The notes under the pieces are model-generated. The model worked only from the letters and a program-made list of their open reading frames with translations, did no database searches and was not told the DNA's origin. From Cohnella endophytica (GTDB lineage Bacteria > Bacillota > Bacilli > Paenibacillales > Paenibacillaceae), in the NCBI RefSeq assembly GCF_003628305.1, contig NZ_RBZM01000005.1, positions 682,001 to 746,000 of the forward strand: a DNA stretch of 64,000 nt, in the 5' to 3' direction. Every line of letters starts with the position of its first letter. The first letter of the stretch is position 1. Made by a program: the position numbers and the translations under genes. Below, piece by piece: positions 54,596 through 63,695 of the stretch.

Positions 54596-55552
54596 ATGAA
54601 ATCGAAAGCGGTCTCGCTGGTAACGAATAATCCAATTAAAAAGAAATCAGTTTGGTCGCAATTTGTCAGACAATGGGACACGCAAATCATGATTATTCCA
54701 GGGATCATATGTGTATTCATTTTCAGTTATGCTCCGATGTATGGGGTTTTAATGGCTTTTAAAAATTACGATTTGTTTAAGGGCTTTTCTGCAAGCCCAT
54801 GGGTAGGCATTAAGCAATTTGAAACCTTCTTTCATGCTCCTGAGTTTTCGTATGTACTAAGGAATACTCTTTGCATCAGTATGCTGAAGTTGTTGATTGG
54901 TTTCCCCGCTCCGATAATTCTTGCTTTGATGTTGAACGAAGTTCGTTTCATGGCATTTAAACGGATTATTCAAACCGTCACCTATTTGCCTCACTTTTTA
55001 TCCTGGGTCATAGTGTCCGGTTTTGTCGTATCCATGCTGGCGACGGATAACGGAAGTTTAAACATGCTCTTACAAGAAGTACATCTGATTCAGGAGCCGA
55101 TTAACTGGTTGTCTGTTCCTAGTTATTTTTGGACGATTCTCATTTCGACGAATGTTTGGAAAGACGTTGGATTCGCATCGATCGTTTATTTAGCCGCTAT
55201 AGCCGGTATCGATCCACAATTATTCGAAGCGGCTTCAATAGACGGTGCCGGAAGGTTTAGGCAAATATTTGTGATTACGATTCCATCGATTTTGCCAGTT
55301 ATAATCATTTTTATGATTTTGGCGATAGGAAATATATTAAATGCAGGATTCGACGACATTTTATTGTTGGCGCGAAACCCGATATTAAGAAATGTTTCGG
55401 ATGTTATCGATACTTATGTCTATCGAGTCGGAGTCATGAATTCTCGTTACTCATATGCCACTGCCGTAGGACTGTTTAAATCCTTAATTAGTGTTGCGCT
55501 GTTGACTTTCGCTAATAGGCTAGCTAGAAGATCGGGAAACAGTTTGTGGTAA
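54596..55552 (+). CDS. ABC sugar permease, LplB type (second operon)
   Basis: A 318-residue permease with six helices (FVRQWDTQIMIIPGIICVFIF opening pattern). EAA loop EAASIDGAGRFRQIFVITIPSILP. GAGGTGA precedes the ATG. It heads an operon whose second permease lies two genes further on, an unusual order. Codon use is A/T-richer than in the locus before the tRNA. Confidence 0.9.
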   Translation: MKSKAVSLVTNNPIKKKSVWSQFVRQWDTQIMIIPGIICVFIFSYAPMYGVLMAFKNYDLFKGFSASPWVGIKQFETFFHAPEFSYVLRNTLCISMLKLLIGFPAPIILALMLNEVRFMAFKRIIQTVTYLPHFLSWVIVSGFVVSMLATDNGSLNMLLQEVHLIQEPINWLSVPSYFWTILISTNVWKDVGFASIVYLAAIAGIDPQLFEAASIDGAGRFRQIFVITIPSILPVIIIFMILAIGNILNAGFDDILLLARNPILRNVSDVIDTYVYRVGVMNSRYSYATAVGLFKSLISVALLTFANRLARRSGNSLW

Positions 55553-55597
55553 AAAAATGAAATTCCGTAAACGCAAATGAAGAAGGAGAGATTGAAC

Positions 55598-56602
55598 GTG
55601 AAAAATAAAAAGGTTGTGTTTAGCGAGGCATGGAAAGTTGAGGTGTTGCAGGACAACCATTTCAACCCAAAGCTTTCAGCTAACGAGGTTCTGCTTAAAA
55701 AACGTTACACTTTGATTAGTCCCGGTACGGAGTTAGCATGCCTGTCCGGCAATGAAAGTTGGTTTTCCATGCCGACAGTACCGGGTTATTCTGCGGTCAG
55801 CGAAATCATTGAGACGGGAATCGACGTGAAAGATTTCAATGTCGGTGATGTTGTCTTTCATTATGGGACCCACTCCGAATACGAGGTTGCGAAAGTTGAC
55901 GGCGTATTTCTTAAAGTTCCCGACGGTATTGATTTAACGTGGGTTCCCTTTGTCCGAATGGCAACAGTAGCCATGACAAGCATCAGAGTTTCGAATATCG
56001 AACTTGGAGACATGGTCATGGTTACAGGCCTTGGGCTCATAGGCAATATGGCTTCACAACTAGCCGCACTACAAGGCGCTTCGGTTATCGGCATTGATCT
56101 CTCGCAGCAGCGATTGGAAATTGCTCGTGAGTGCGGAGTAGAGCATGTGCTTGCCGGTAATGCCGATGTGAAAGAAAAAGTTAGGGGAATAACCACAGAT
56201 AGAGGGGTTTCAACGCTTATTGAAGCAACAGGTGTACCTAGTGTTTCCTTGGACCATGTTTCATCCGTCGGAAAATACGGCGAAGTTATTTTGCTTGGAA
56301 GTCCGCGGGGGGCGTGCGAGGCAAATGTAACCGATTTGCTTAATCGCATCCATCTTAATGATCTAGGTTGCATTTCCTTTAAAGGGGCCCACGAATGGCG
56401 CTATCCATTGATGCCAGACGTGTTCGTAAAACATTCCCTTGTTCGCAATTCGAGGATCGTATTCAAGTTGATGCAACAGAAAAAAATAAAGATTGAACCG
56501 TTAATCAGCCATATCTTGCTGCCGGACGAGGCTCCTTCCGCTTATGAAGGACTTCGCAATAAGAAAGACGAGTATAGCGGCGTACTATATAAATGGCAAT
56601 AA
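55598..56602 (+). CDS. Zinc-free MDR-family dehydrogenase
   Basis: A 334-residue medium-chain dehydrogenase. The Rossmann motif is VTGLGLIGNMASQLAA, followed by IGIDLS, which suggests NAD(H). The catalytic zinc cysteine region reads ISPGTELACLSG and the usual GHE is PGYSAVSEI, so the zinc ligands are missing, as in the bacteriochlorophyllide-dehydrogenase-like branch of the family. It probably oxidises a sugar or sugar alcohol in this operon. The GTG at 55598, seven bases after AAGGAGAG, is preferred over the ATG at 55577, which lies before that site. Confidence 0.82.
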   Translation: MKNKKVVFSEAWKVEVLQDNHFNPKLSANEVLLKKRYTLISPGTELACLSGNESWFSMPTVPGYSAVSEIIETGIDVKDFNVGDVVFHYGTHSEYEVAKVDGVFLKVPDGIDLTWVPFVRMATVAMTSIRVSNIELGDMVMVTGLGLIGNMASQLAALQGASVIGIDLSQQRLEIARECGVEHVLAGNADVKEKVRGITTDRGVSTLIEATGVPSVSLDHVSSVGKYGEVILLGSPRGACEANVTDLLNRIHLNDLGCISFKGAHEWRYPLMPDVFVKHSLVRNSRIVFKLMQQKKIKIEPLISHILLPDEAPSAYEGLRNKKDEYSGVLYKWQ

Positions 56603-56614
56603 GGAGGAGCCCTA

Positions 56615-57460
56615 ATGATCAGAGGATTGACCAGAGCCGGAATCGGGGGAGTCTCCGATGAACAATTGATTAAATTAGCGGCACGATACGGGTTTAGCGC
56701 CGTAGATATCGATGCATTGGCATTGATTAATAATCGGGGACTACCGGCGGCTCGCGAATTGCTGGAGCAGAATGGAGTAACCATTGGCTCTATCGAATTA
56801 CCTGTCGAGTGGCGGGAATCCGATACGAAGTTCCGTCAAAGCATGAAAGATCTCGCAGTAACGGCAGAAGCAGCTGCTGCGTTGGGCTGCAGAAATTGCT
56901 GTACTTACATTCTCCCATCTACGGATGAAGAGCCGGCAGCCTACATGGCGCAGACTATCAAAAGGATGAGAGTGATTGCAGCTGTTCTGGAAGTCTACGA
57001 AATCCGGTTGGGATTAGAATTCGTTGGACCGCATCATCTTCGTACGAATTGGAAATATCCTTTCATTTGGACAGTGAAGGACACCCTGTTAATGATTGGC
57101 GCGATTGGACGGCCGAATGTAGGCCTTCTTGTAGATACCTATCACTGCCATACGACAGGGTTTACCTCTCAAGATTTGCTTACGCTGAACAAGGAACAAA
57201 TCATTCATGTTCATATTAATGATGCCTACGATCTTCCAATAGAACAATTAACAGACTATGACAGATTATACCCGGGAGAGGGTGTTATAGACCTTGCGGG
57301 AATGATGGGCAGTTTGCAGAAAATCGGATACTTAGGAGCCGTTTCGCAAGAAGTTCTAAGAGCGGTATCGCCATCTGAATCGATCGATGATCTCCTCATG
57401 CGGTCGAAAAGCGGATTCGATAAGGTGTTCCTAAGTGATAGCCAAGGGGCACAAATATGA
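56615..57460 (+). CDS. Sugar phosphate isomerase/epimerase-like TIM-barrel protein
   Basis: A 281-residue protein of the AP-endonuclease-2/xylose isomerase-like TIM family. Metal-ligand candidates are E in LGLEFVGPHH, D and H in LVDTYHCHTTG, H in IIHVHINDAYD, and E in VSQEVL. AAGGAGG precedes the ATG. It presumably acts on the product of the dehydrogenase before it (a keto sugar), a pairing seen in inositol and oxidised-glucoside pathways. The exact reaction cannot be told. The next gene overlaps by ATGA. Confidence 0.82.
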   Translation: MIRGLTRAGIGGVSDEQLIKLAARYGFSAVDIDALALINNRGLPAARELLEQNGVTIGSIELPVEWRESDTKFRQSMKDLAVTAEAAAALGCRNCCTYILPSTDEEPAAYMAQTIKRMRVIAAVLEVYEIRLGLEFVGPHHLRTNWKYPFIWTVKDTLLMIGAIGRPNVGLLVDTYHCHTTGFTSQDLLTLNKEQIIHVHINDAYDLPIEQLTDYDRLYPGEGVIDLAGMMGSLQKIGYLGAVSQEVLRAVSPSESIDDLLMRSKSGFDKVFLSDSQGAQI

Positions 57461-58359
57461 AGCAAAGTGTTAGTAATAGAACGATGAGTGCGGCGATTTA
57501 CAGTTCGTTGCTACTTCTTGGCTTGGTTACATTGTATCCGTTCTGGAACTCGGTTGTCATAGCGTTTAATTCCGGGTCCGACACTTCAATGGGAGGCGTG
57601 ACTTTCTGGCCAAGAGAGTTTACATTGGAAAATTTCAAAATTGTTTTGCAAGATAACCGAATCATACACTCTTTTATCGTATCTGTCTTACGGACGGCGA
57701 TAGGAACGTTCCTTTCAATCTTTTTTACGTCAATGTTTGCCTACGGAATGTCCAAGAAGAACATCGTATTCAAAAAATATTATATGGTATTCTGCGTCAT
57801 TACAATGTATTTCAGTGGAGGGTTAATTCCCTACTTCCTGTTAATTCGAAACTTGGGAATGATGAATTCCATATGGGTGATGATTATTCCCTCGATTATA
57901 AGTGTGTGGAATATGATCATTTTCCGTACTTTCTTCAACGAGTTGCCCGACGCGCTCGAAGAATCCGCAACTTTGGACGGTTGCAATGCGATCAGCACGT
58001 TCTTTCGCATCATTGTGCCCGTATCTGGACCTGTTATCGCAACCTTATCCCTGTTTACGGCAGTATACCATTGGAACGACTGGTTTACAGCGACCATCTT
58101 CATAAACAAAGCCAATTTGACTCCTATTCAAACACTTCTCCAACAAATTTTGAACTCTAATATCGCTTCGGAGATGCTGCAACAAGCTTCGGGAGGAAAT
58201 GCCGCCGCGTTAGAGCAATTAAATCGGCAACAAACAATCACGACTAAATCATTAAGCATGGCGACTATGGTGGTCAGCACCGTTCCGATTATGATGGTCT
58301 ATCCCTTCTTGCAAAAATACTTCGTAAAGGGAGTTCTCGTCGGATCCATAAAAGGTTGA
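57457..58359 (+). CDS. ABC sugar permease, LplC/YtcP type (second operon)
   Basis: A 300-residue permease with six helices and EAA loop EESATLDGCNAISTFFRIIVPV. The tail KYFVKGVLVGSIKG matches the subfamily end. Four-base overlap with the isomerase gene shows coupled translation. It is the partner of the permease at 54596. Confidence 0.9.
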   Translation: MKQSVSNRTMSAAIYSSLLLLGLVTLYPFWNSVVIAFNSGSDTSMGGVTFWPREFTLENFKIVLQDNRIIHSFIVSVLRTAIGTFLSIFFTSMFAYGMSKKNIVFKKYYMVFCVITMYFSGGLIPYFLLIRNLGMMNSIWVMIIPSIISVWNMIIFRTFFNELPDALEESATLDGCNAISTFFRIIVPVSGPVIATLSLFTAVYHWNDWFTATIFINKANLTPIQTLLQQILNSNIASEMLQQASGGNAAALEQLNRQQTITTKSLSMATMVVSTVPIMMVYPFLQKYFVKGVLVGSIKG

Positions 58360-58430
58360 ACTCCACGATTCTTAATGTTTAACCATTGAATGGGTTAGCA
58401 TAAAACCATATTTTTGAGAGGGGTATTAGT

Positions 58431-60077
58431 ATGTTGAAAAGAAAGAAATTTATCGTGTTCACAGTATTCGTTTTATGCATGACGCTAATTATTTCGGGTT
58501 GTTCCAAAAATAACACCGCTAAAGAGCAACAAAGTACAGCAAGCCAAACCGCTAGCGAATCCTCTACGGCGGCAACAAGCGAAGTCTTTCAACTTGGAAG
58601 CGAGCCCTTGGATTTAACGTTTTACGGAAATTATGATTGGATGACTGTCGATCCCTGGGGTATCGATCCAGGAACGCAATGGATCAAGGAAAATATGAAA
58701 GTCAATATTACCCCAATACAATCGGGAGGGGCAGCTGAACAAAAGTTTAGCACGATGGTTGCTTCCGATAACTATCCGAATATTATGTTATTGGAGCGCG
58801 GTTCGAACATAGAGAAGCTTCGTCAGGCAGGTAAGTTATTTGCCTTAGACGATTATTTGGACAAATACCCGAATTTAAAGAAATATGCTGGAGAAGCGAC
58901 TCTTAATATGTTGCGTTCACCTGACGGTAAATTGTATCAATTCCCGAACTGGTACACGAATAAGCCAACGGGTAACGCGGGTTATGCCATCAACACAAAA
59001 ATATACAAAAGCCTTGGATCGCCTAAGTTAGAAACTTTCGACGATTTGTATGATTACTTAAAACTAGTGAAAGAAAAATATCCGAAGGTCGTTCCGCTTG
59101 AAGTCGATGATAAGGCTAGAGGTTTGGAAATGATGATGTCGGGATTTGGCGTATTGCCTAACAATATCTACATCCGCGCTTTTCAAGATGGCAATCAGAT
59201 GACGGATATGTTCAAAAATCCGGTGTATAAGCAATTTTTGACTTTCGGCAGCAAACTGTTCCGCGAAAAATTAATTACGCAGGACGCCTTAACTCAGACG
59301 TCTGATCAAGTTAAAGAAAAACTGAATTCAGGCCGCGTCGCTGTTTTTGCTGGCACGGATATGGTCGAATACATTAGAGATGCACGAATCAAGATTAGAT
59401 CGGTTGACCCGGAAGCGGATTACCAAGCCATTTGGCCGCTTCATGCGGAAGGGGTCAATCGGGATCAAGTGTTTACGAGCGCTTATAATACCCTTGGTTG
59501 GAACGTCAACGTTATCACAACATCGACTAAAGATCCTGAAAAAGCATTCGCGCTTATGGATTGGCTGACAGGCCCTGACGGACAAAGGACACTGTGGTGG
59601 GGACCTCAAGGAACATATTACGATGACACAACGGCAGATGGCGCACCGATCATGAACGATAAATGGAATTCGACTTCTGAAGAAGAGAAAAACAAGCAAA
59701 AACTGGGGACTTGGGATTACTGGGGGAACACCGGATATGTTGATCCTGCCAAAGGAGCAATCAATAACAGTATGCCGGAAGAGAAAAAAGACTGGATGAC
59801 TACGGTACTGAATGATGTTGTATGGAAAACATCCGCTGATATAACGCAATTCGTCAATCTTACTCCCGACCCAACTTCCGAGGAAGGTCAAGTTATTCAG
59901 GCAGTGAATGATTTGTACGAACAATACTTCGGTAAAATTATTTATGCGAAAAGCGATGCCGAAGTCGGGAATTTGTTGGACGATGCAAGTCAAGCGGCCA
60001 GTAAAGTCGGTTACGATAAGTACTTAAAATTTGTCACGGACAAGTGGCAAGAAAACGTGACGAAAATGAAACAATAA
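58431..60077 (+). CDS. Extracellular sugar-binding lipoprotein (second operon)
   Basis: A 548-residue solute-binding lipoprotein with lipobox IISGC near residue 24 and a Ser/Thr/Gln-rich spacer. The mature domain (LDLTFYGNYDWMTVDPWG, then DNYPNIMLLERG) belongs to the large LipO-like binding proteins and is only distantly related to those at 41288 and 46356, so a different ligand is likely. GAGAGGGG precedes the ATG. A terminator-like hairpin follows. Confidence 0.88.
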   Translation: MLKRKKFIVFTVFVLCMTLIISGCSKNNTAKEQQSTASQTASESSTAATSEVFQLGSEPLDLTFYGNYDWMTVDPWGIDPGTQWIKENMKVNITPIQSGGAAEQKFSTMVASDNYPNIMLLERGSNIEKLRQAGKLFALDDYLDKYPNLKKYAGEATLNMLRSPDGKLYQFPNWYTNKPTGNAGYAINTKIYKSLGSPKLETFDDLYDYLKLVKEKYPKVVPLEVDDKARGLEMMMSGFGVLPNNIYIRAFQDGNQMTDMFKNPVYKQFLTFGSKLFREKLITQDALTQTSDQVKEKLNSGRVAVFAGTDMVEYIRDARIKIRSVDPEADYQAIWPLHAEGVNRDQVFTSAYNTLGWNVNVITTSTKDPEKAFALMDWLTGPDGQRTLWWGPQGTYYDDTTADGAPIMNDKWNSTSEEEKNKQKLGTWDYWGNTGYVDPAKGAINNSMPEEKKDWMTTVLNDVVWKTSADITQFVNLTPDPTSEEGQVIQAVNDLYEQYFGKIIYAKSDAEVGNLLDDASQAASKVGYDKYLKFVTDKWQENVTKMKQ

Positions 60078-60102
60078 TTTTTCCTGAAATAATTGTTACT
60101 GG

Positions 60103-60143
60103 AGGTACAGAACGAGGTGATATTCTACTCGTCCTGTACCTTT
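60103..60143 (+). terminator. Terminator after the second sugar operon
   Basis: AGGTACAG / CTGTACCT with inner ACGAG / CTCGT, one internal mismatch, and a short T tail. Confidence 0.65.
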
Positions 60144-60170
60144 GCGTACTTGATGTTATCCTTGTTTGCG

Positions 60171-60199
60171 TTGGTATGACGGAAAAATCGTGCTATAGT
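60171..60199 (+). promoter_or_regulatory. Promoter of the two-component genes
   Basis: TTGGTA (60171-60176), 17 bases, TATAGT (60194-60199) with TGC directly before it (extended -10). It lies 59 bases before the regulator ATG. Confidence 0.7.
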
Positions 60200-60258
60200 C
60201 AGATTAAAGAAGATTGTATGCGTTTTCATTCGTAAAGTATAGAAGAAGGGAGATCATA

Positions 60259-61821
60259 ATGTATAACGTACTTCTAGTTGACGATGAAATTCTGGATTTA
60301 GAAGGATTAGAACGGTTTACCCCCTGGAATAAATTAAATATGAACGTTGTTGCTATGGCAAATAGCGGGTTTGAAGCTTTGCGTATTCTTGACAAACAAT
60401 CTATCGATTTACTTATTACTGACATACGGATGCCGATCATGTCCGGCATAGAATTAGGAAGGCAAGCGTTTGAAATTCAGCCTAATATAAAGATTATTTT
60501 TATTAGCGGTTATGAAGATTTCAATTCGGCCAAGCAGGCCATTTCTCTTAATGCCCTCGGCTATATCTTAAAGCCGGTTGATGACAAGGAAGTCTTTCAT
60601 GTACTAGAGGAGGCCAAGCATAGCTTGGATACGTCTTTACATCAGAGAAAGATTTCCGATGCCTTAGAACAGTCCATGCCGTTTATGTGGAACGAATTGT
60701 TTCAAAAATGGCTGGAAGGGGCCGACCTATCCCCGCCGCTCATCGAAATGTTCAAAAGCTCGGGAATTCTAAAAGGAAGCGGACTTTATAGTATCGTTAT
60801 TTTTGAGTTGGACGATATTTTATGGAAAATGGGTAATTATTCGGATGAAGAACGGAAAAATAAAATCGATCAAGAATGCCATCGACTTCAATCCTTGTGC
60901 CGTGAAGAAGGCATGATTTATTTTTGCAGAATTGATGATCATCGGATTGCCTCTTTAATGCATGCAAAGGATATGAGGCTTCGTTTAGATCGGATTATAT
61001 TAAAGATGAGGCAAGGATTTTTAACCGTTACGGCAGCCGTGGGTGCTGAAGTGGAAGTGGAAAGCATACCCACTTCCTATCCAATCACTAAAAGTATGTT
61101 GTCTTATAAATTTTTTTACGGAAAAGACAGAATTATAGAACAATCCGATACATGCGATCAATTAGATGCCATCCAAATTAATCTAGACTACATGCTGCAA
61201 ATCATGTTTACGGCCATGTCAAACTATGAGTTGGTGAAAATAGATGATTGCATTGAGGATTTTTTCGATCATATCCGTAGTTTGGGAAAGAAGCTGTCCG
61301 TTTATCACGTAGTGGTTCATATCATTACGAAACTAGATTCATTCCTCGTAACGATGAATGAAAATATACAAAGCATACTCGGAATCGAACCTATTAAATT
61401 GGATGTTATTTATCATTTCGAAACAATAAAGGAGCTTAAATCTTGGTTTCGGAGAAGTGTTTTTGAAATATCGGAAGTGCTGCACCGAAAAAAAATGAAA
61501 AAAAACAATAAAATCGTGGCTCAAATTATCCATTTTATTGAAGGGAAAATCAATCGAGATTTCACCCTCCGAGATGTCGCGAATCATCTTTCATTTTCTC
61601 CCAACTATTTGGGGCGAATTTTCCGCGATGAAACCGGCGAGAACTTCAGTGATTTCGTTATTCGCAAAAGACTTGAGAAGGCCCAGGAATTGCTTGGGAA
61701 TCCGAAGCTCAAAATATACGAGGTTGCCGATCTTGTGGGTTACAAGCAATTAACCTATTTCAGCCGACAATTCAGAGAAGCTTTTGGTATGACGCCGGGC
61801 GACTTTCGAAGGAAAAGTTGA
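60259..61821 (+). CDS. YesN-type response regulator with AraC output
   Basis: A 520-residue two-component regulator. The receiver domain (1-120) has acidic pocket DDE and phospho-acceptor D55 in LLITDIRMP, with the lysine in ILKPVDD. A middle region of about 280 residues is unassigned. The C-terminal AraC pair is at about 415-518 (TLRDVANHLSFSPNYLGRIF, KIYEVADLVGYKQLTYFSRQF, GMTPGDFRR). The ATG follows AGGGAG; an upstream TTG extension lacks a site. It is expected to activate the operon just upstream once phosphorylated by the kinase that follows ten bases later. Confidence 0.92.
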   Translation: MYNVLLVDDEILDLEGLERFTPWNKLNMNVVAMANSGFEALRILDKQSIDLLITDIRMPIMSGIELGRQAFEIQPNIKIIFISGYEDFNSAKQAISLNALGYILKPVDDKEVFHVLEEAKHSLDTSLHQRKISDALEQSMPFMWNELFQKWLEGADLSPPLIEMFKSSGILKGSGLYSIVIFELDDILWKMGNYSDEERKNKIDQECHRLQSLCREEGMIYFCRIDDHRIASLMHAKDMRLRLDRIILKMRQGFLTVTAAVGAEVEVESIPTSYPITKSMLSYKFFYGKDRIIEQSDTCDQLDAIQINLDYMLQIMFTAMSNYELVKIDDCIEDFFDHIRSLGKKLSVYHVVVHIITKLDSFLVTMNENIQSILGIEPIKLDVIYHFETIKELKSWFRRSVFEISEVLHRKKMKKNNKIVAQIIHFIEGKINRDFTLRDVANHLSFSPNYLGRIFRDETGENFSDFVIRKRLEKAQELLGNPKLKIYEVADLVGYKQLTYFSRQFREAFGMTPGDFRRKS

Positions 61822-61831
61822 GGTTATCTAG

Positions 61832-63619
61832 ATGAAGCGCATATTATCCAATCGTTTCATTCCTTTAAAGTATAAATTGATGGCCTCCTATTTTGTATTT
61901 AGTCTTCTTCCGGTTATCGTCGTAGGATCTATTTCTTATAACGCTTCCGTGAAGGCGATTCAACAACAAACGGAAAATAATTTACAAGGTACGCTGATTC
62001 AAATTCGTGAAAATATCGTCTATAAACAGGAAGACGTTAAGAGGTTATCGGAGCAGTTATATAAAGATTACAATTTGCAAATAAAATTGCTACGACTCAA
62101 AGAGGGGTGGTCGAGTTACGAGACGACTACGAACTACTTGATTCCAACACTAGAGAGTATTATGAAGATGAACCGGTATAATGTTTTGTTGGAGGTTTAT
62201 ATTTCCAATGAGGCCATACCTGAAGTTTACGGCAATCGAGATCCGGATATCGATCATGTCAACGATCCTAATCGTTTTGACTTGCTTCACTTCAGCAGGT
62301 TGGATAACACGCTTTGGTATAAGAATCTCCAGATCCCCGTCACCACATTCGGATACGATTATGTCTGGGAGCAGGTGGATACGGATGCCCGTTTTAACCA
62401 ATTTTCGTTGATCCGGCGATGGATAGATTTCAATAGCGGCAAGAATATCGGTCTATTTCGCACGGTCGTAAATATCTCGGATTTACTCGATGTCGTCGAT
62501 CATAATAAAATCGGTGCGGAGAGCTCATTGTTTGTTTATGATGATAGCGGAAAGCAGCTCAAATATTCCAGCAATTCTTCAGGAAACAGCGGTGACGGCG
62601 TAACCTTGAGGAGTTTGAAGAATATAGCAAAGAACGATCAATATTTACGATTGGAGGAAGAGATTCCGGACTTGAATTGGAAATTAGTGGCGCTTATACC
62701 CAATTCGATTTTGTTGGAAAAATCTAAAATCGTCAAACAAATCACGATAATCGTATGCCTAATAAGCGCATCGCTGCTTTTCGTAATGGGCATTTTCATT
62801 TCACGCTATTTTTCCAGCCGTGTAAATCGAATTGTTAAATCCATGAACGCCGTAAGGTCCGGAGATTTTAACCAACGAATCGAATTTCATTCAAAGGATG
62901 AATTCGCCCAAATCGCAAATGCATTTAATCGAATGGGTAAAGATATCGACCGGCTTATTGAAGAAGTGTACGTGGCCAATCTTCAAAAAAAAGAGGCCGA
63001 ATTGGAAGCACTTCAATCCCAAATCAACCCGCACTTTCTATACAATACGCTATCTTCGATTAGTCGACTGGCCCAATTTGGCGAGATGGATAAGCTGCAC
63101 CAAATGGTTATGGGCCTAGCAAAATTTTATAGGTTAACTCTAAACGAAGGAAGAACAATTATTAACGTGAGTAATGAACTGGAGCAAGTACAGACTTACA
63201 TGGAGATTCAGAAAATCAAATATCGCGAGAGATTAGAAGTCATATACGATTTTGAGCCCGAAGTTCATAAATATACGACAATAAAGCTTATTTTGCAGCC
63301 GTTCGTGGAAAATGTACTCATTCATGCGTGGTATGGCGATCATATTGGGATAAAAGTTGCTGCTAATCGAGAAAATGGCATGATTGTATTCAGAATTATC
63401 GATAACGGGGTCGGGATAGACAAAAATACGCTTGATCAAATCACTAACCGGAATGGTGTTCAGGTAGGTTACGGCATTCGGAATGTTGATGAGAGGATCA
63501 AACTTCAATACGGTGGAAATTACGGAGTTACGTTGTACAGTCGCCCTGGTATAGGAACGACAGTACAAATTACGATTCCGGAGATCGCTACTGGATTGGA
63601 ATCAAAATTTATTGTTTAG
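61832..63619 (+). CDS. YesM-type sensor histidine kinase
   Basis: A 595-residue membrane kinase. TM1 (about 14-37) and TM2 (about 292-315) flank an extracellular Cache-type sensor of about 250 residues. A HAMP domain (SRYFSSRVNRIVKSMNAVRSG) is followed by the His-kinase motif QINPHFLYNTLSSISRLAQ with the phospho-accepting His. The ATPase domain has the N box PFVENVLIHAW and the G box DNGVGID. It partners the regulator before it. Sensing of a glycan or of the ligand-loaded binding protein outside the cell is inferred. A G+A-rich stretch (TTGAGG) lies before the ATG. Confidence 0.92.
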   Translation: MKRILSNRFIPLKYKLMASYFVFSLLPVIVVGSISYNASVKAIQQQTENNLQGTLIQIRENIVYKQEDVKRLSEQLYKDYNLQIKLLRLKEGWSSYETTTNYLIPTLESIMKMNRYNVLLEVYISNEAIPEVYGNRDPDIDHVNDPNRFDLLHFSRLDNTLWYKNLQIPVTTFGYDYVWEQVDTDARFNQFSLIRRWIDFNSGKNIGLFRTVVNISDLLDVVDHNKIGAESSLFVYDDSGKQLKYSSNSSGNSGDGVTLRSLKNIAKNDQYLRLEEEIPDLNWKLVALIPNSILLEKSKIVKQITIIVCLISASLLFVMGIFISRYFSSRVNRIVKSMNAVRSGDFNQRIEFHSKDEFAQIANAFNRMGKDIDRLIEEVYVANLQKKEAELEALQSQINPHFLYNTLSSISRLAQFGEMDKLHQMVMGLAKFYRLTLNEGRTIINVSNELEQVQTYMEIQKIKYRERLEVIYDFEPEVHKYTTIKLILQPFVENVLIHAWYGDHIGIKVAANRENGMIVFRIIDNGVGIDKNTLDQITNRNGVQVGYGIRNVDERIKLQYGGNYGVTLYSRPGIGTTVQITIPEIATGLESKFIV

Positions 63620-63630
63620 TTTACGTTATA

Positions 63631-63671
63631 CGAATCCGCATTTCGCTAATCAAACGCCAAATGCGGATTCG
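63631..63671. terminator. Hairpin between kinase and GH16 genes
   Basis: A perfect 13-bp stem (63631-63643 with 63659-63671), 15-base loop. No T-run on either side; probably a shared transcript end for convergent genes. Confidence 0.55.
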
Positions 63672-63695
63672 CTACCTTATGTGCCCGTCAGCTAG

